NCBI RefSeq assembly: GCF_003263515.1
Contig: NZ_JYDE01000021.1
Span: forward strand, 102,404 to 166,403
From: Rahnella inusitata
Lineage (GTDB): Bacteria > Pseudomonadota > Gammaproteobacteria > Enterobacterales > Enterobacteriaceae
Reading direction: 5' to 3'
Length of the DNA: 64,000 bases
Both the position numbers and the translations under genes were made by a program. Numbering within the stretch: position 1 is the stretch's first letter; each line of letters begins with the position of its first letter. Shown piece after piece: positions 29,828 through 40,900 of this stretch. Under the pieces are notes generated by a model. The model searched no databases. It was not told the DNA's origin and was given only the letters and a program-made list of their open reading frames with translations.

Positions 29828-32437
29828 GTGAAAAATAAATCATTTAAACATTCAATATTACATTGCGCTTTATTTAACAAGAGAAACCGCTATTTTTATT
29901 TTAACGTTATTTTAGCTTCTTTTCTCAGTTGTACAATAATCCCAGCGGCTCAGGCCGATGTTGATAATACCATCGAATCACAGGATGTGACGTTTAATAG
30001 TGGGTTTTTCAAAGGCACGGATAAATCCATCGATATAACCCGTTTCGAGAAAAAAGACAGCCTACAGCCAGGTGATTATCAACTCGATCTTTTTATTAAT
30101 GATAAATTTATTGGTCGCAACAAAGTAAGAATTACCCAAGATAAAGACAAAAGCAGCGTTTGTTTTCGTGGGAAAGATGTCGCTTCATGGGGGCTGAACC
30201 TCAATAAGGTTTCTAATAATAATAAGACAAACGCAACATTAGCCAGTGATTGTATCGATGTCACACAGTTATTGCCAAGTACCCAGATTGACGTTGATCA
30301 AAGTGCGTTAGCGGTGCATTTGAGCGTTCCGCAAATTTATATAAATTCCAATTCCGGGAGTTATGTATCGCCGGAATTTTGGGAAAGTGGTATTAATGCC
30401 GGTTTTATCAGCTACAACGCTAACGCCTATCAGTCGACATCGCCGGATGGCCAGGTCAATAAAAACCTGTATGTCGGGTTAAATACCGGTCTGAACATCA
30501 TGGACTGGAATATACGACATAACAGTGCTCTCAACGTCTCTGAATCGCAAGGCAGTGAGCCAAGCAGCAGCAGCCACAGCTATGACAGCATCAGTACCTA
30601 TGCAGAGCACGATGTCTCAGCTCTGGAAGCGATGGCTACGGTGGGGCAGTATTATACGCCGGGTGATCTTTTCGACAGTATTCCTTTTACCGGCGTTCAG
30701 ATCACCAGTGACGAACGCATGATGCCCAATTCTGAGAAAGGCTTCGCGCCTGAAATCCGCGGTACGGCGGAAACCAACGCCAAAATTACCGTGCGCCAGG
30801 GTGAGCAGGTTGTCTATGAAACGACTGTAGCACCAGGGCCTTTCGATATTAACGATCTTTCCAATACCGGCTACTCGGGTGACCTGAATGTCACCATCAC
30901 GGAAGCTGATGGTCGTACTAAAAGCTTTGTCGTGCCTTATGCATCGGTGAACGAGTTACTGCGTCCGGGTATTTCACGGTTTAGCGCCACGGCGGGGACT
31001 TACCGCGATACCACTTCACACTCGGACGGTGAAGGTTACAGCGAACCCAAATTCATTCAGGCTACCTACCGGCGCGGTGTCAGCAATAAAGTGACCCTTT
31101 ACGGCGGCGGTGTAGTAGCCGAAGACTATCTGTCCGGTCTGGCTGGGCTGGCGCTCAATACCTCGCTCGGCGCCTTTGCGTTTGATATCACCAATTCCTA
31201 CGCCAAAAATCTGCCAGCTGATGTGGATGATATCGACAGTACGATGAACGGACACAGTTACCGCGTCACTTATAGCAAGCGTCTGGAGACGACCGATACC
31301 GATCTGGCACTGGCGGCCTACCGTTATTCCAGTTCAGATTATTTGACTCTGGAAAACGTCGCGCAGTTACAAGGTAACGTGACTGACACGCTCTATCGGC
31401 CACGCCAACGCCTGCAGTTGAACATAAGCCAGCCGGTCGGTGACTGGGGCAATGTTTACCTCAGCGGTATTACCGAAACGTCATGGGAAGACTCCGGGCG
31501 CTCAACCACCTATCAGGCGGGATACGGAACCGGTTTTAGCTGGGGAACTATCAACATATCGCTCGGACGTACCTACTCCGATGACGTTTATGACGATCAA
31601 CTGTCGCTGATGTTCAGTATACCGATAGGGAGTAGTCACGCGGTCACATTGAATAACACCATGAACTATCAGGATTCGAAGAGTTATAACACACAAACCA
31701 ACCTGAGTGGCACAGCCGGTGAACGTAACCAGTTGAGCTACAACGGTTTTGCCGGTCACAGTGAAAGCGATGGCGCTGCCAGCGAGCAGTACGGCGGCAG
31801 CCTGAATTACAACGGTGCTTTATCCAATGTCGGTACCTCGGTTTCAGGCGGTGGTGGTTACAACCAATATTCACTCTCCGCGCGCGGAACCGTGATCGGC
31901 TACAGCGGTGGCGTTGCCATGACCTCCTCGCAAGGGGAAACGATGGCGGTTATTGAAGCCAAAGGCGCCAATGGTGCCGAAGTGATCGGGGGTTCTGGTG
32001 GCAGTATCGGATGGTGGGGAAATTCTGCCGTCACGTCGTTAGCGCCGTACAAAACCAACAGTGTGTTACTTGACCCGCATGGGGCATCGTCGGATGTGGA
32101 ACTGCAAAGCACTTCTGCCAATACCATTCCACGCTATGGCTCCATCAGCCGGCTGAAATTTGACACCGTGGTGGGTAAACCGGTTCTGGTCCGTGGCTTA
32201 CTTTCTGGCGGCAAGCCTGTGCCTTTCGGCGCTAATGTGTTGGATAAACAAAACAGCCTGGTCTCAATGGTAGGTCAGGGCGGGCAAATCCTGTTACGTG
32301 GCCAGCCAGATCAAGGCGCGTTGCAGGTGAAATGGGGCGAGAAAGCGGGGGAAAGCTGCACGCTGAGCTACACCGTTAATCAGAAAACCGATGCAGCTTC
32401 GACAGGCTACCGTCAGATTGACGCACCTTGCAATTAA
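29828..32437 (+). CDS. Outer membrane fimbrial usher
   Basis: An 869-residue PapC/FimD-type usher. The start is GTG, with AGGA 7-8 bases upstream, and a long basic signal region ends PAAQA. The N-terminal subunit-docking domain (VTFNSGFFKGTDKSIDITRF), a 24-strand pore with plug, and C-terminal domains with the cysteine pair in GESCTLSY and DAPCN are all present. It secretes and orders subunits delivered by the chaperones. It overlaps no neighbour; the second chaperone starts 19 bases after the stop. Confidence 0.93.
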   Translation: MKNKSFKHSILHCALFNKRNRYFYFNVILASFLSCTIIPAAQADVDNTIESQDVTFNSGFFKGTDKSIDITRFEKKDSLQPGDYQLDLFINDKFIGRNKVRITQDKDKSSVCFRGKDVASWGLNLNKVSNNNKTNATLASDCIDVTQLLPSTQIDVDQSALAVHLSVPQIYINSNSGSYVSPEFWESGINAGFISYNANAYQSTSPDGQVNKNLYVGLNTGLNIMDWNIRHNSALNVSESQGSEPSSSSHSYDSISTYAEHDVSALEAMATVGQYYTPGDLFDSIPFTGVQITSDERMMPNSEKGFAPEIRGTAETNAKITVRQGEQVVYETTVAPGPFDINDLSNTGYSGDLNVTITEADGRTKSFVVPYASVNELLRPGISRFSATAGTYRDTTSHSDGEGYSEPKFIQATYRRGVSNKVTLYGGGVVAEDYLSGLAGLALNTSLGAFAFDITNSYAKNLPADVDDIDSTMNGHSYRVTYSKRLETTDTDLALAAYRYSSSDYLTLENVAQLQGNVTDTLYRPRQRLQLNISQPVGDWGNVYLSGITETSWEDSGRSTTYQAGYGTGFSWGTINISLGRTYSDDVYDDQLSLMFSIPIGSSHAVTLNNTMNYQDSKSYNTQTNLSGTAGERNQLSYNGFAGHSESDGAASEQYGGSLNYNGALSNVGTSVSGGGGYNQYSLSARGTVIGYSGGVAMTSSQGETMAVIEAKGANGAEVIGGSGGSIGWWGNSAVTSLAPYKTNSVLLDPHGASSDVELQSTSANTIPRYGSISRLKFDTVVGKPVLVRGLLSGGKPVPFGANVLDKQNSLVSMVGQGGQILLRGQPDQGALQVKWGEKAGESCTLSYTVNQKTDAASTGYRQIDAPCN

Positions 32438-32456
32438 GCCAAGCGGGAAAATAAAC

Positions 32457-33202
32457 ATGTTTAAGAAACCGACGTTTAAAAATATCACTCATCTGATCAT
32501 CGGCCTGGCTGCGCTCTGCCTTACCAGCCAGGCGATGGCGGGGATCACGATCACCAAAACACGCGTGGTTTACCCGCTGACTCAAACTGACGTAAGCGTA
32601 CAGCTCAATAATCAAAGCTCTTCGCCATCCCTGTCTCAGGCCTGGATAGATGAGGGCGACCCCAACAGTACGCCAGGCGAGAGCAAAGCACCGTTCTTCA
32701 TCACCCCGGCAATTTTCCGCATGGAGGCTAATTCGTCCAAAATGCTGCGCATTGTTTACACCGGGAAATCTCTGCCCACCGATCATGAGTCTCTTTTCTG
32801 GCTGAACGTGCTAGATGTGCCACCCAACGAGAAGAGTGTTACAAACCGGCTGCAATTTGCCTTCCGTACCCGTATCAAGCTGTTCGTAAGGCCTGCCGGT
32901 TTAAAGGGCAACATTAAAGAGGCAGTTTCGCAACTGCGCTGGAAAGCGGCTTCTGCACAAAAACCGGGGGAGAGTGCCATGACTGTGACCAACTCCTCAC
33001 CGTATTACCTCTCATTCAGTGAATTTGCTGTGCAGAGCGAGGGGCAAACCCTGAAGAACGATAAAGCGGCATGGTCGCCCCGTTTTCAACCTCAATATTA
33101 TCAGTGACAGGGCAGAAACCCCTGTCGTCGGGCGCGAAGGTGACCTACAAAGCGATTGGCAATCTCGGTGAGGCATTGCCGGGCAGTGCGACGCTGAATT
33201 AA
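32457..33202 (+). pseudogene. Periplasmic fimbrial chaperone (second), frameshifted near the C-terminus
   Basis: A PapD-type chaperone with signal peptide (ITHLIIGLAALCLTSQAMA), the Arg-containing TKTRVVYPLTQTDVSVQLNN and the domain-1 motif RTRIKLFVRPAGL. The reading frame runs correctly to about 33070 (LKNDKAA). It then leaves the family: the next frame reads MVAPFSTSILSVTGQKPLSS and ends GEALPGSATLN at 33202, the expected domain-2 ending. A single missing base in GCGGCATGG explains this. The product as encoded would end WSPRFQPQYYQ and lack the last strands of domain 2, so it is probably non-functional. It could also be a sequencing slip. Confidence 0.85.
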
Positions 33203-33375
33203 AGAAAGAAGGTAGAACACACATGAAATTCTTAAAAAGAGACATCATTAAAATTCAGTCTTTTATTTGACTTATCAACAAGTTGCTCGGTTCCGAAAGG
33301 TGATGCTTCACGCCGAAGCGCGGCCGTTTTATAGCGGAACTATTACAAATCATCATCATGATTAAAGGATTCAGT

Positions 33376-34413
33376 ATGTTTAAAAATATCAGCGTGGCGG
33401 GGTATTTTATGTTGGCGGCTCTATTGTCCGTTACGGCGCTGACCAGCGCGCCAGCATTGGCATCTTCAACCTGTAATAATGATTCTGATAACGATCCGGT
33501 TGCAGCGGGTGCCATGTCGATACCTGCGAATGCTGCCCCTGGCACGATGATTAAATCTGTTCAGACAACATCTATAATGCAGTGCAGGGATACTACCAGT
33601 TCATCAGCCTCCTTTATTACTTACGTAGATTTACAACCAACGGGTCCTTTGGTGTCAGGATATACGGATGTTTATCAGACCAACATCAGCGGGATTGGCG
33701 TGCGTTACACGTTTAATGCTCCAAATTGCACGGATGCAAATGCGGTGATTATTTCTGGAACGGGGAAAACCCGGTTTTCCTGTCCCTTTACAACCGGCAC
33801 GACCTATGTGAAGTATCCTCTTAATGCCAATATGGATTTCATTGTTACGGGCACATTACCGGCTAGCAGTACACTCACCTCAGTATCAGCAATAAAACTG
33901 TACTTTTCGAATTCCGATATAGCAGGCGGCCCCTGGGCTCAGGACCCACCCATTTCTGGTGTGGCATCAGGTTCAGTGACTGCATCTACCTGTTCAGTCA
34001 ATCAAAAGAGTATTGGCGTGACGCTGGATACGGTGACGACCACCCAACTTTCCGGTCCGATTGGCGTCACCGCTGCTCCCAAGCCATTTACTCTGTCACT
34101 CACTTGCCCGGAGGGTATCAAAACCTTCGTTACACTGACTGACTCCACGAATTCGGGTAACCTCACCACCACGCTGGGGTTGACGCCAGATTCTAGTGCG
34201 CAGGGCGTTGGGATCCAGATACTCAACAGCAGTGATACACCCGTTGCATTTGGGCCGGACTCGGCAGCAGCAGGGAATCTCAATCAGTTCCTGTTGGGAG
34301 CATCCGTTGCGGGGGTCACTGAGTATCCATTCAAAGCCCAATACATCAGCACCGGGAATGTCCGGGCAGGTACGGTCAAGGCTATTGCGACCTTTACTCT
34401 CTCATACCAGTAA
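33376..34413 (+). CDS. Fimbrial tip adhesin / minor subunit (two-domain)
   Basis: A 345-residue protein with a signal peptide (MFKNISVAGYFMLAALLSVT, cleaved near ALA). An N-terminal domain of about 165 residues has its own cysteines. It is followed by a pilin-like C-terminal domain that starts VASGSVTASTCSVN and ends KAIATFTLSYQ. This two-domain layout is that of lectin-type tip adhesins such as FimH. It is last in the operon. The ATG at 33376 has AAGGA 6 bases upstream; an ATG six codons earlier contains that site. The receptor is unknown. Confidence 0.8.
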   Translation: MFKNISVAGYFMLAALLSVTALTSAPALASSTCNNDSDNDPVAAGAMSIPANAAPGTMIKSVQTTSIMQCRDTTSSSASFITYVDLQPTGPLVSGYTDVYQTNISGIGVRYTFNAPNCTDANAVIISGTGKTRFSCPFTTGTTYVKYPLNANMDFIVTGTLPASSTLTSVSAIKLYFSNSDIAGGPWAQDPPISGVASGSVTASTCSVNQKSIGVTLDTVTTTQLSGPIGVTAAPKPFTLSLTCPEGIKTFVTLTDSTNSGNLTTTLGLTPDSSAQGVGIQILNSSDTPVAFGPDSAAAGNLNQFLLGASVAGVTEYPFKAQYISTGNVRAGTVKAIATFTLSYQ

Positions 34414-34960
34414 GCAGGAAGGGTTATGGCTTATTTAGAAAAACGAAAATAATCTTTTAAAAATAATGTACGCAAATGATGCCATAATGCTTTCTCAAAA
34501 TATAAAGGCTATAGGAGAGTGCGATGATTATTCTAAGGTGCTTTAAAGAATACAAGTCTTAGTTTATGAAAGTCGTGATTGTTATTTCCTGGCCACCTAC
34601 GAGGTGGAGTTGCGCCTGAATAATAGCAAGGCGGCTGAATATCCGTGCGCCATCTATAACCAGCTAAGTACTTAAGTCGGTATTATTTTAAATTTTTAAA
34701 TCCGACCTTCCTCATTGATGGTTGTTTATCAGGTTGTTTATCAGGTTGGTTTTCAATGATGTCATGAAATAATCACAGTTAATGTTAGTTATCATGAATG
34801 ATAGCGGGTGTTATAAAGTTGTCTTCCATTGGCGCTCCAAATTCAACGACTACTTTTATAAGTCGCCATTCGTGGCATCGTAAAGCACCAGCAACCCTGT
34901 CGTGATAAAAAATGAATATTAACTTTTAAAGTTTACTGACTAAATTTAAAGGCTCTATGT
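34414..34960. other. Intergenic region between fimbriae and autotransporter, with a possible broken small ORF
   Basis: This 547-base gap holds the autotransporter promoter region. At 34524 an ATG with a good GGAGAG site opens MIILRCFKEYKS then stop. The next frame continues from 34556 with LVYESRDCYFLATYEVELRL and on to a TAA at 34675. If joined by a one-base shift this would be a protein of about 50 residues. I recognise no family. Confidence 0.3.
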
Positions 34961-37900
34961 ATGACACATCAAAAGAGAAAGGTTTCTCTAAAAAAATCAA
35001 ACAGTAAGTCCTTTGCCCTGCGTTTTCTTTCTGCTGCCGTATTAGCGGGAATAAGCGGGATGTCACAGGCTGATTGTCTTATTACAATCACATCAGCGGA
35101 GTGTGATACTTCTTCCCCCAATCCTTATAGTAGCACGCTGGACTTTAGCAGTGTGACCGGTGCGACGGTAACGATAGATAGCGACGCTATTCTTAACACC
35201 GGGAGTAACGCGGGGATTACTACGGGTGACAATGCCAATATTATTTTGCAGTCCGGTGCGCAAGTTATATCTGGATCAAAAAAAGCAGCCGCCATAACAA
35301 CTACCAGCGACTCGCATATTAAGATCGGTAAAGATGCCTTGGTATCACAAACCAACGCTGCTCAACCTACTATAAAAGTGCTGTTCTATGATAATAGCAT
35401 TGAAAATAGTGGCACCATAACTAACGAGGGATCATCACCGGCAATAAGCTTTGACCACAGCGGCCAAACTCTGGTTAACGACGGGGTCATAAGCTCAAAG
35501 GGCACCGCAATTAGTGGTTACGGTGGTTTAACGATAATTAACTCAGGTCAAATAATTGGAGGAACGGGAACTGCCATTCTTTTTGGCGCGTTTGTGCAGG
35601 ACACCCTGATCTTGGAAGAAGGTTCCAGCATTACTGGTAAGGTCGTTGCTAACAGTAATACAGAGGATACATTCGTGCTGGGCGGTGAGGCTAATCCCGA
35701 GTCTGGTGGCGATACGTTTGACGTCAGCACGATTGGGAATGAGGCACAATATCAAAGATTTGAAATATTTAAGAAACAAGGAACCAGCACCTGGACGCTT
35801 GATGGTACCGCTACGCAGGATATTAACTGGAGCGATGAAGAGGGAACCTTAGTATTTGGTAGTTCAAATCAGGGGGGCGGTACTATCAGTGGTAACGGTG
35901 GCGATATCGGTTACCTCGATGGTGTTTCATTGAAGAATGCTATCGTGCTTAATCAGGATACCGGCATGATAGTTAACGCCGGGGCGGCAAGCCAAAGTGG
36001 CATCATCTCGGGAACGGGGGCCATGACTAAAACCGGCGAAGGACTCCTGATACTCAGCAATGATAATACCTACCAGGGTTTGACAACTGTCGCGGCGGGT
36101 AGCCTGCAGCTCGGGAATGGCGGAACAACCGGCATGGTCAGCGGGGCTATCGTTGACAACGGTACGCTGATATTCAATCACAGCGATGACCTCGCCTATG
36201 CAGGCATTATCTCTGGCACCGGCGACATCACGCAAGACGGGGCCAGCACCCTGACTCTGACAGGGGATAACACTTACACAGGCAAGACAACCATCAACAG
36301 CGGCAGTACCCTTTCACTGGGTAATGGTGGCACCACCGGCAGCGTGGCAGGCAATATCAGCAACAGCGGCACCCTGGTCGTTAACCATGCTAACAGCTAT
36401 ACCGAAGATGCTGTGCTGAGCGGGACGGGGAGCCTGACCCAGGCAGGCGCAGGGACACTGACACTGACCGGTGCGGGCTCCTCGCAGGGCGCCGTCAATG
36501 TGAATCAGGGCACTCTCGATCTCGCGCAAAACGGCCAGTTTAACACCGGCACGCTCAACGTTGCCGCCCACTCCACCCTCAAACTGGAAGATACCGCCCG
36601 GCTGACCGCCAGCGGCGCCGCAACCCTCAACGGTGAGCTGGATGTTGATATCTCCAACGGCGGATCACTGATAACGGCCAACAGCATCGCAATCGGCGCC
36701 GATTCCGCACTCACCGTTGCCGGCTTGTCCAGCGACATGCCCGCCAGCGCCAGCGCGGCCGCGCAGTCGCGTACCACCGTAATGCAGACTACCCAGGGTA
36801 TCACCGGCGATTTCGCCAGCGTGAGCTCTGCTACTGCTACGACCGACTCCCCGGATTACCTGCTGGTTGGCGGTAAAAAATCCGCTGACAACCTGAGCTA
36901 CAGCGTGGGCAGGGATCTGGCCTGGACGTCCGGCACGTCGGGCTCACACGGTAATTTTACCCTCAGCGATCCGACCGACCATTTTAACGTTGACGTGACG
37001 CTGTCTGACCAGGCGGCTAACGCGGCCACCGGCTGGGACGGCAAGAGCCTGACCAAAGCGGGCGACGGTAATTTAACCCTTTCCGCCGTGAATACGTACA
37101 GCGGCGCTACCGCAATTAACGGCGGGACACTGACCACAGGTATTGCCCACGCGCTGGATGCCAGCAGTGGTGTCAACGTCGCCAGCGGAGCCACCTTAGA
37201 TCTGAACGGTTTTGATCAGAATGTGAATGCCCTCAGCGGAGCGGGCAGTGTTGCCCTCGGAAATGCCACGCTTGGCGTAGTGAGTGCCACGACGAATAGT
37301 GAGTTTGACGGCATTATCTCCGGCACTGGCGGCCTCACACATGGCGGAGCCAGCACCCTGACTCTGACAGGGGATAACACTTACACAGGCAAGACAACCA
37401 TCAACAGCGGCAGTACCCTTTCACTGGGTAATGGTGGCACCACCGGCAGCGTGGCAGGCAATATCAGCAACAGCGGCACCCTGGTTGTTAACCATGCTAA
37501 TAGCTATACCGAAGATGCTGTGCTGAGCGGGACGGGGAACCTGACCCAGGCTGGCGCAGGGACACTGACACTGACCGGTGCGGGCTCCTCGCAGGGCGCC
37601 GTCAATGTGAATCAGGGCACTCTCGATTTCGCGCAAAACGGCCAGTTTAACACCGGCACGCTCGACGTTGCCGCCCAGTCCACCCTCAAACTGGAAGATA
37701 CCGCCCGGCTGACCGCCAGCGGTGCTGCTACCCTCAACGGCGAGCTGGATGTTGATATCTCCACGGGCGGGCCACTGATAACGGCCAACAGCGTCACAAT
37801 CGGCACCGATTCCACACTCACCGTTGCCGGCTTGTCCAGCGACATGCCCGCCAGCGCCAGCGCAGTGGCGCAGTCGCGTACCACCGTATTGCAGACTACC

Positions 37901-40900
37901 CAGGGTATCACCGGCGATTTCGCCAGCGTGAACTTTGGTGTGACCGACTCCCCGGATTACCTGCTGGTTGACGGTAAAAAATCCGCTGACAATCTGAGCT
38001 ACAGCGTGGGCAGCGAACTGGCCTGGACGTCCGGCACCTCGGGATCAAACGGTAATTTTACCCTCAGCGATCCGACCGACCATTTTAACGTTGACGTGAC
38101 GCTGTCTGACCAGGCGGCTAACGCGGCCACCGGCTGGGACGGCAAGAGCCTGACCAAAGCGGGCGACGGTAATTTAACCCTTTCCGCCGTGAATACGTAC
38201 AGCGGCGCTACCGCAATTAACGGCGGGACCCTGACCACAGGCGTTGCCCACGCGCTGGATGCCAGCAGTGGTGTCAACGTTGCCAGCGGAGCCACCTTAG
38301 ATCTGAACGGCTTTGACCAGAATGTGAATGCCCTCAGCGGAGCGGGCAGTGTTGCCCTCGGAAATGCCACGCTTGGCGTAGTGAATGCCACGGCGAATAG
38401 TGAGTTTGACGGCGTTATCTCCGGTGCGGGTTCACTGAATAAAACCGGCATGGATACTCTCGTGCTGGGCGGTAATAACACGTTTACCGGCGATACGACG
38501 ATTTCCTCGGGAACACTGCAGGTCAGCAATGGCGGTGTGTCCGGTGCGCTGACGGGCAATATTGTGAACAACGCCGCGCTGGTGTTTAACCGCAGCGATG
38601 CGTCAGCTTACAACGGCGTGATTTCCGGTACCGGTAACGTCACGAAGGACGGCGCGGGCACGCTGACCCTGAGCGGCACGAACACCTACGCCGGGGGCAC
38701 GGTGATTGATAACGGCATCTTGTCGCTGGCCAAGGCGCAGGCTATTGGGGTCGGTACGGCACTGATAAATGCCGCAGGCACGCTTGACCTGGCTTTCAGT
38801 AACGCCACCTTTGCCAACGCGGTGAGCGGCGATGGCAAAGCACGCATCAGCGGAACGGATGTGGCACTGGGAGGCGATAACACCGCGTTTACGGGAGCGT
38901 GGGATATTACCGGCAGTGCTATCGTCACACAGGCGTCCCAGCTTGGCAGCGCGGGCGTACAACTTGACGGCGCAGGCAGCGAGCTTGCGCTGAACAATTT
39001 CAGCAGTGATTTCAATAATGCGTTGAGCGGCAACGGCAAGTTGCAGGTCAACCAGAACAGCAAAAACGACGATTTCACCTTTGCCAGCTCCACAGGTTCA
39101 GCCTTCACCGGCACCGTGCAAATGGAACAAGGGAACATGTTGCTCGATGCCAACGGCGCGCAGGCACTGACGAACGCCACTTTAGCCTTGTCGCCAAACG
39201 GTATGACGACGCTGGACGCTGACCGCAGTATTGGCGGGCTCACGACGGGCGGCGGAACGTTGAGGATTAATAACACCCCATCCGATACCTATACGCTGAC
39301 CACCCAAACATTGGATGCCAGCGCCGGAGGCTCGATAGCCGTCAATGTTCCTGCGACGCTGGCACCACCGGTCATTCCGGTAGATGCCTCCTATTTTGAC
39401 CAGGATGTCATCCGGACAATACAGGCGATCAATACCACCGGCACAGTCACTGGCGTGGGTAATCACCTGTCTCTGACCAATTATGATGGTGTTACCCCCG
39501 TCAGTACTCCAACCCTGGTGGATATTAGCAGCGACGGTACTCAGATCGGTGTTGCCACCTATGATTACGGTGCTGTGGTGACCAGCGACGGTGCCTGGAT
39601 CGGTTATGACCTGTTGAAACTGGAGGCCAACGCGGGCCAGACTCTCGCTCTGCAAAATGAGCCGGGTAAGGATAATGTACTCAGTGCTCAGCTCACCGGT
39701 GCCGGTAATTTCGACGTGCAGGGTGCGGGCACGGTAATACTTAATAATGTCGACAACGACTACACCGGCAATACCGTTATCAGCAGCGGTACTTTACAGC
39801 TGGGCAGTGATAATGCGCTGGGTAATACGGCTGACGTTAGCATCGCCAATGGCGCAGATCTGGACGTCAATGGTAAAACCCAGACCATCACTACACTGCA
39901 TGGTGTGGCGGGCAGCAGCCTTAATATGGGTAACGGCGTCCTGACCATTGCGCAGGGAGGAGTCAGTCAGGGCACATTAATCGGCGCAGGACAGCTCAAT
40001 CTGGAAGGGGGGCTGATGCAAATTAGTGGTGCGAATGCGGGAATGAGTGCCACGACACGGATAGCCGCACCTGCAGACGTTGAGCTGGATAATACTCAGG
40101 GCCTCGGCACCGGTGATATTGCCCTTGACGGCACCCTGAAGCTGCGCAGTGCGAACGGTATCCTGAGCAATCAGCTCAGTGGCGCCGGTACGTTGTCCTT
40201 GCAGGATAGTGCACAGGTCAGCCTGACAAACAGCCTCAATACCCTGAGTGGGGATATCAACGTGGCCACCGGGTCGCAGTTAACCGCTTTTGGTGCCGGG
40301 ACATTGGGCACGTCCAGCGTGACCGACAACGGCACGGTGGTGCTTGATACCGCCACCGACTGGACGCTGACCAACGCTATCAGCGGCAGCGGCGGGCTCA
40401 CCAAAACCGGCAGCGGCACGCTGATTGTGAACAATGGCCTGACCTACAGCGGTGACACCCATATCAGTCAAGGTACCCTGCAGATTGGTGATGCGCCAGG
40501 CAGTCTGGACAGCACCGGCACAGTGTATGTCGAGACGGCCGGTACGTTGCGCGGCAACGGCAGCGTCGGCGGCTCTGTCGTCAACAGTGGTCACATCGGC
40601 ATGCTGAGCGATACGCCAAGCCAGCTGCGCATTGCCGGAGACCTGACCAACAACGGGGTGGTTGACCTGACTAACAACGCCGTCGGCAATACGCTGACGG
40701 TGGACGGTAACTATAACAGTGACGGCGGTCAGCTGTGGCTCAACAGTGAGTTGAACGGTGACAGTTCTTCCACCGATGAGCTGATTATCAAAGGCAACAC
40801 CAGCGGCAGTACCCAGGTCACCGTGAACAATATGCACGGTCTGGGCGAAGAGACGGTAAACGGCATTGAGGTGGTGAACGTGCAGGGGCAGTCTGATGGC

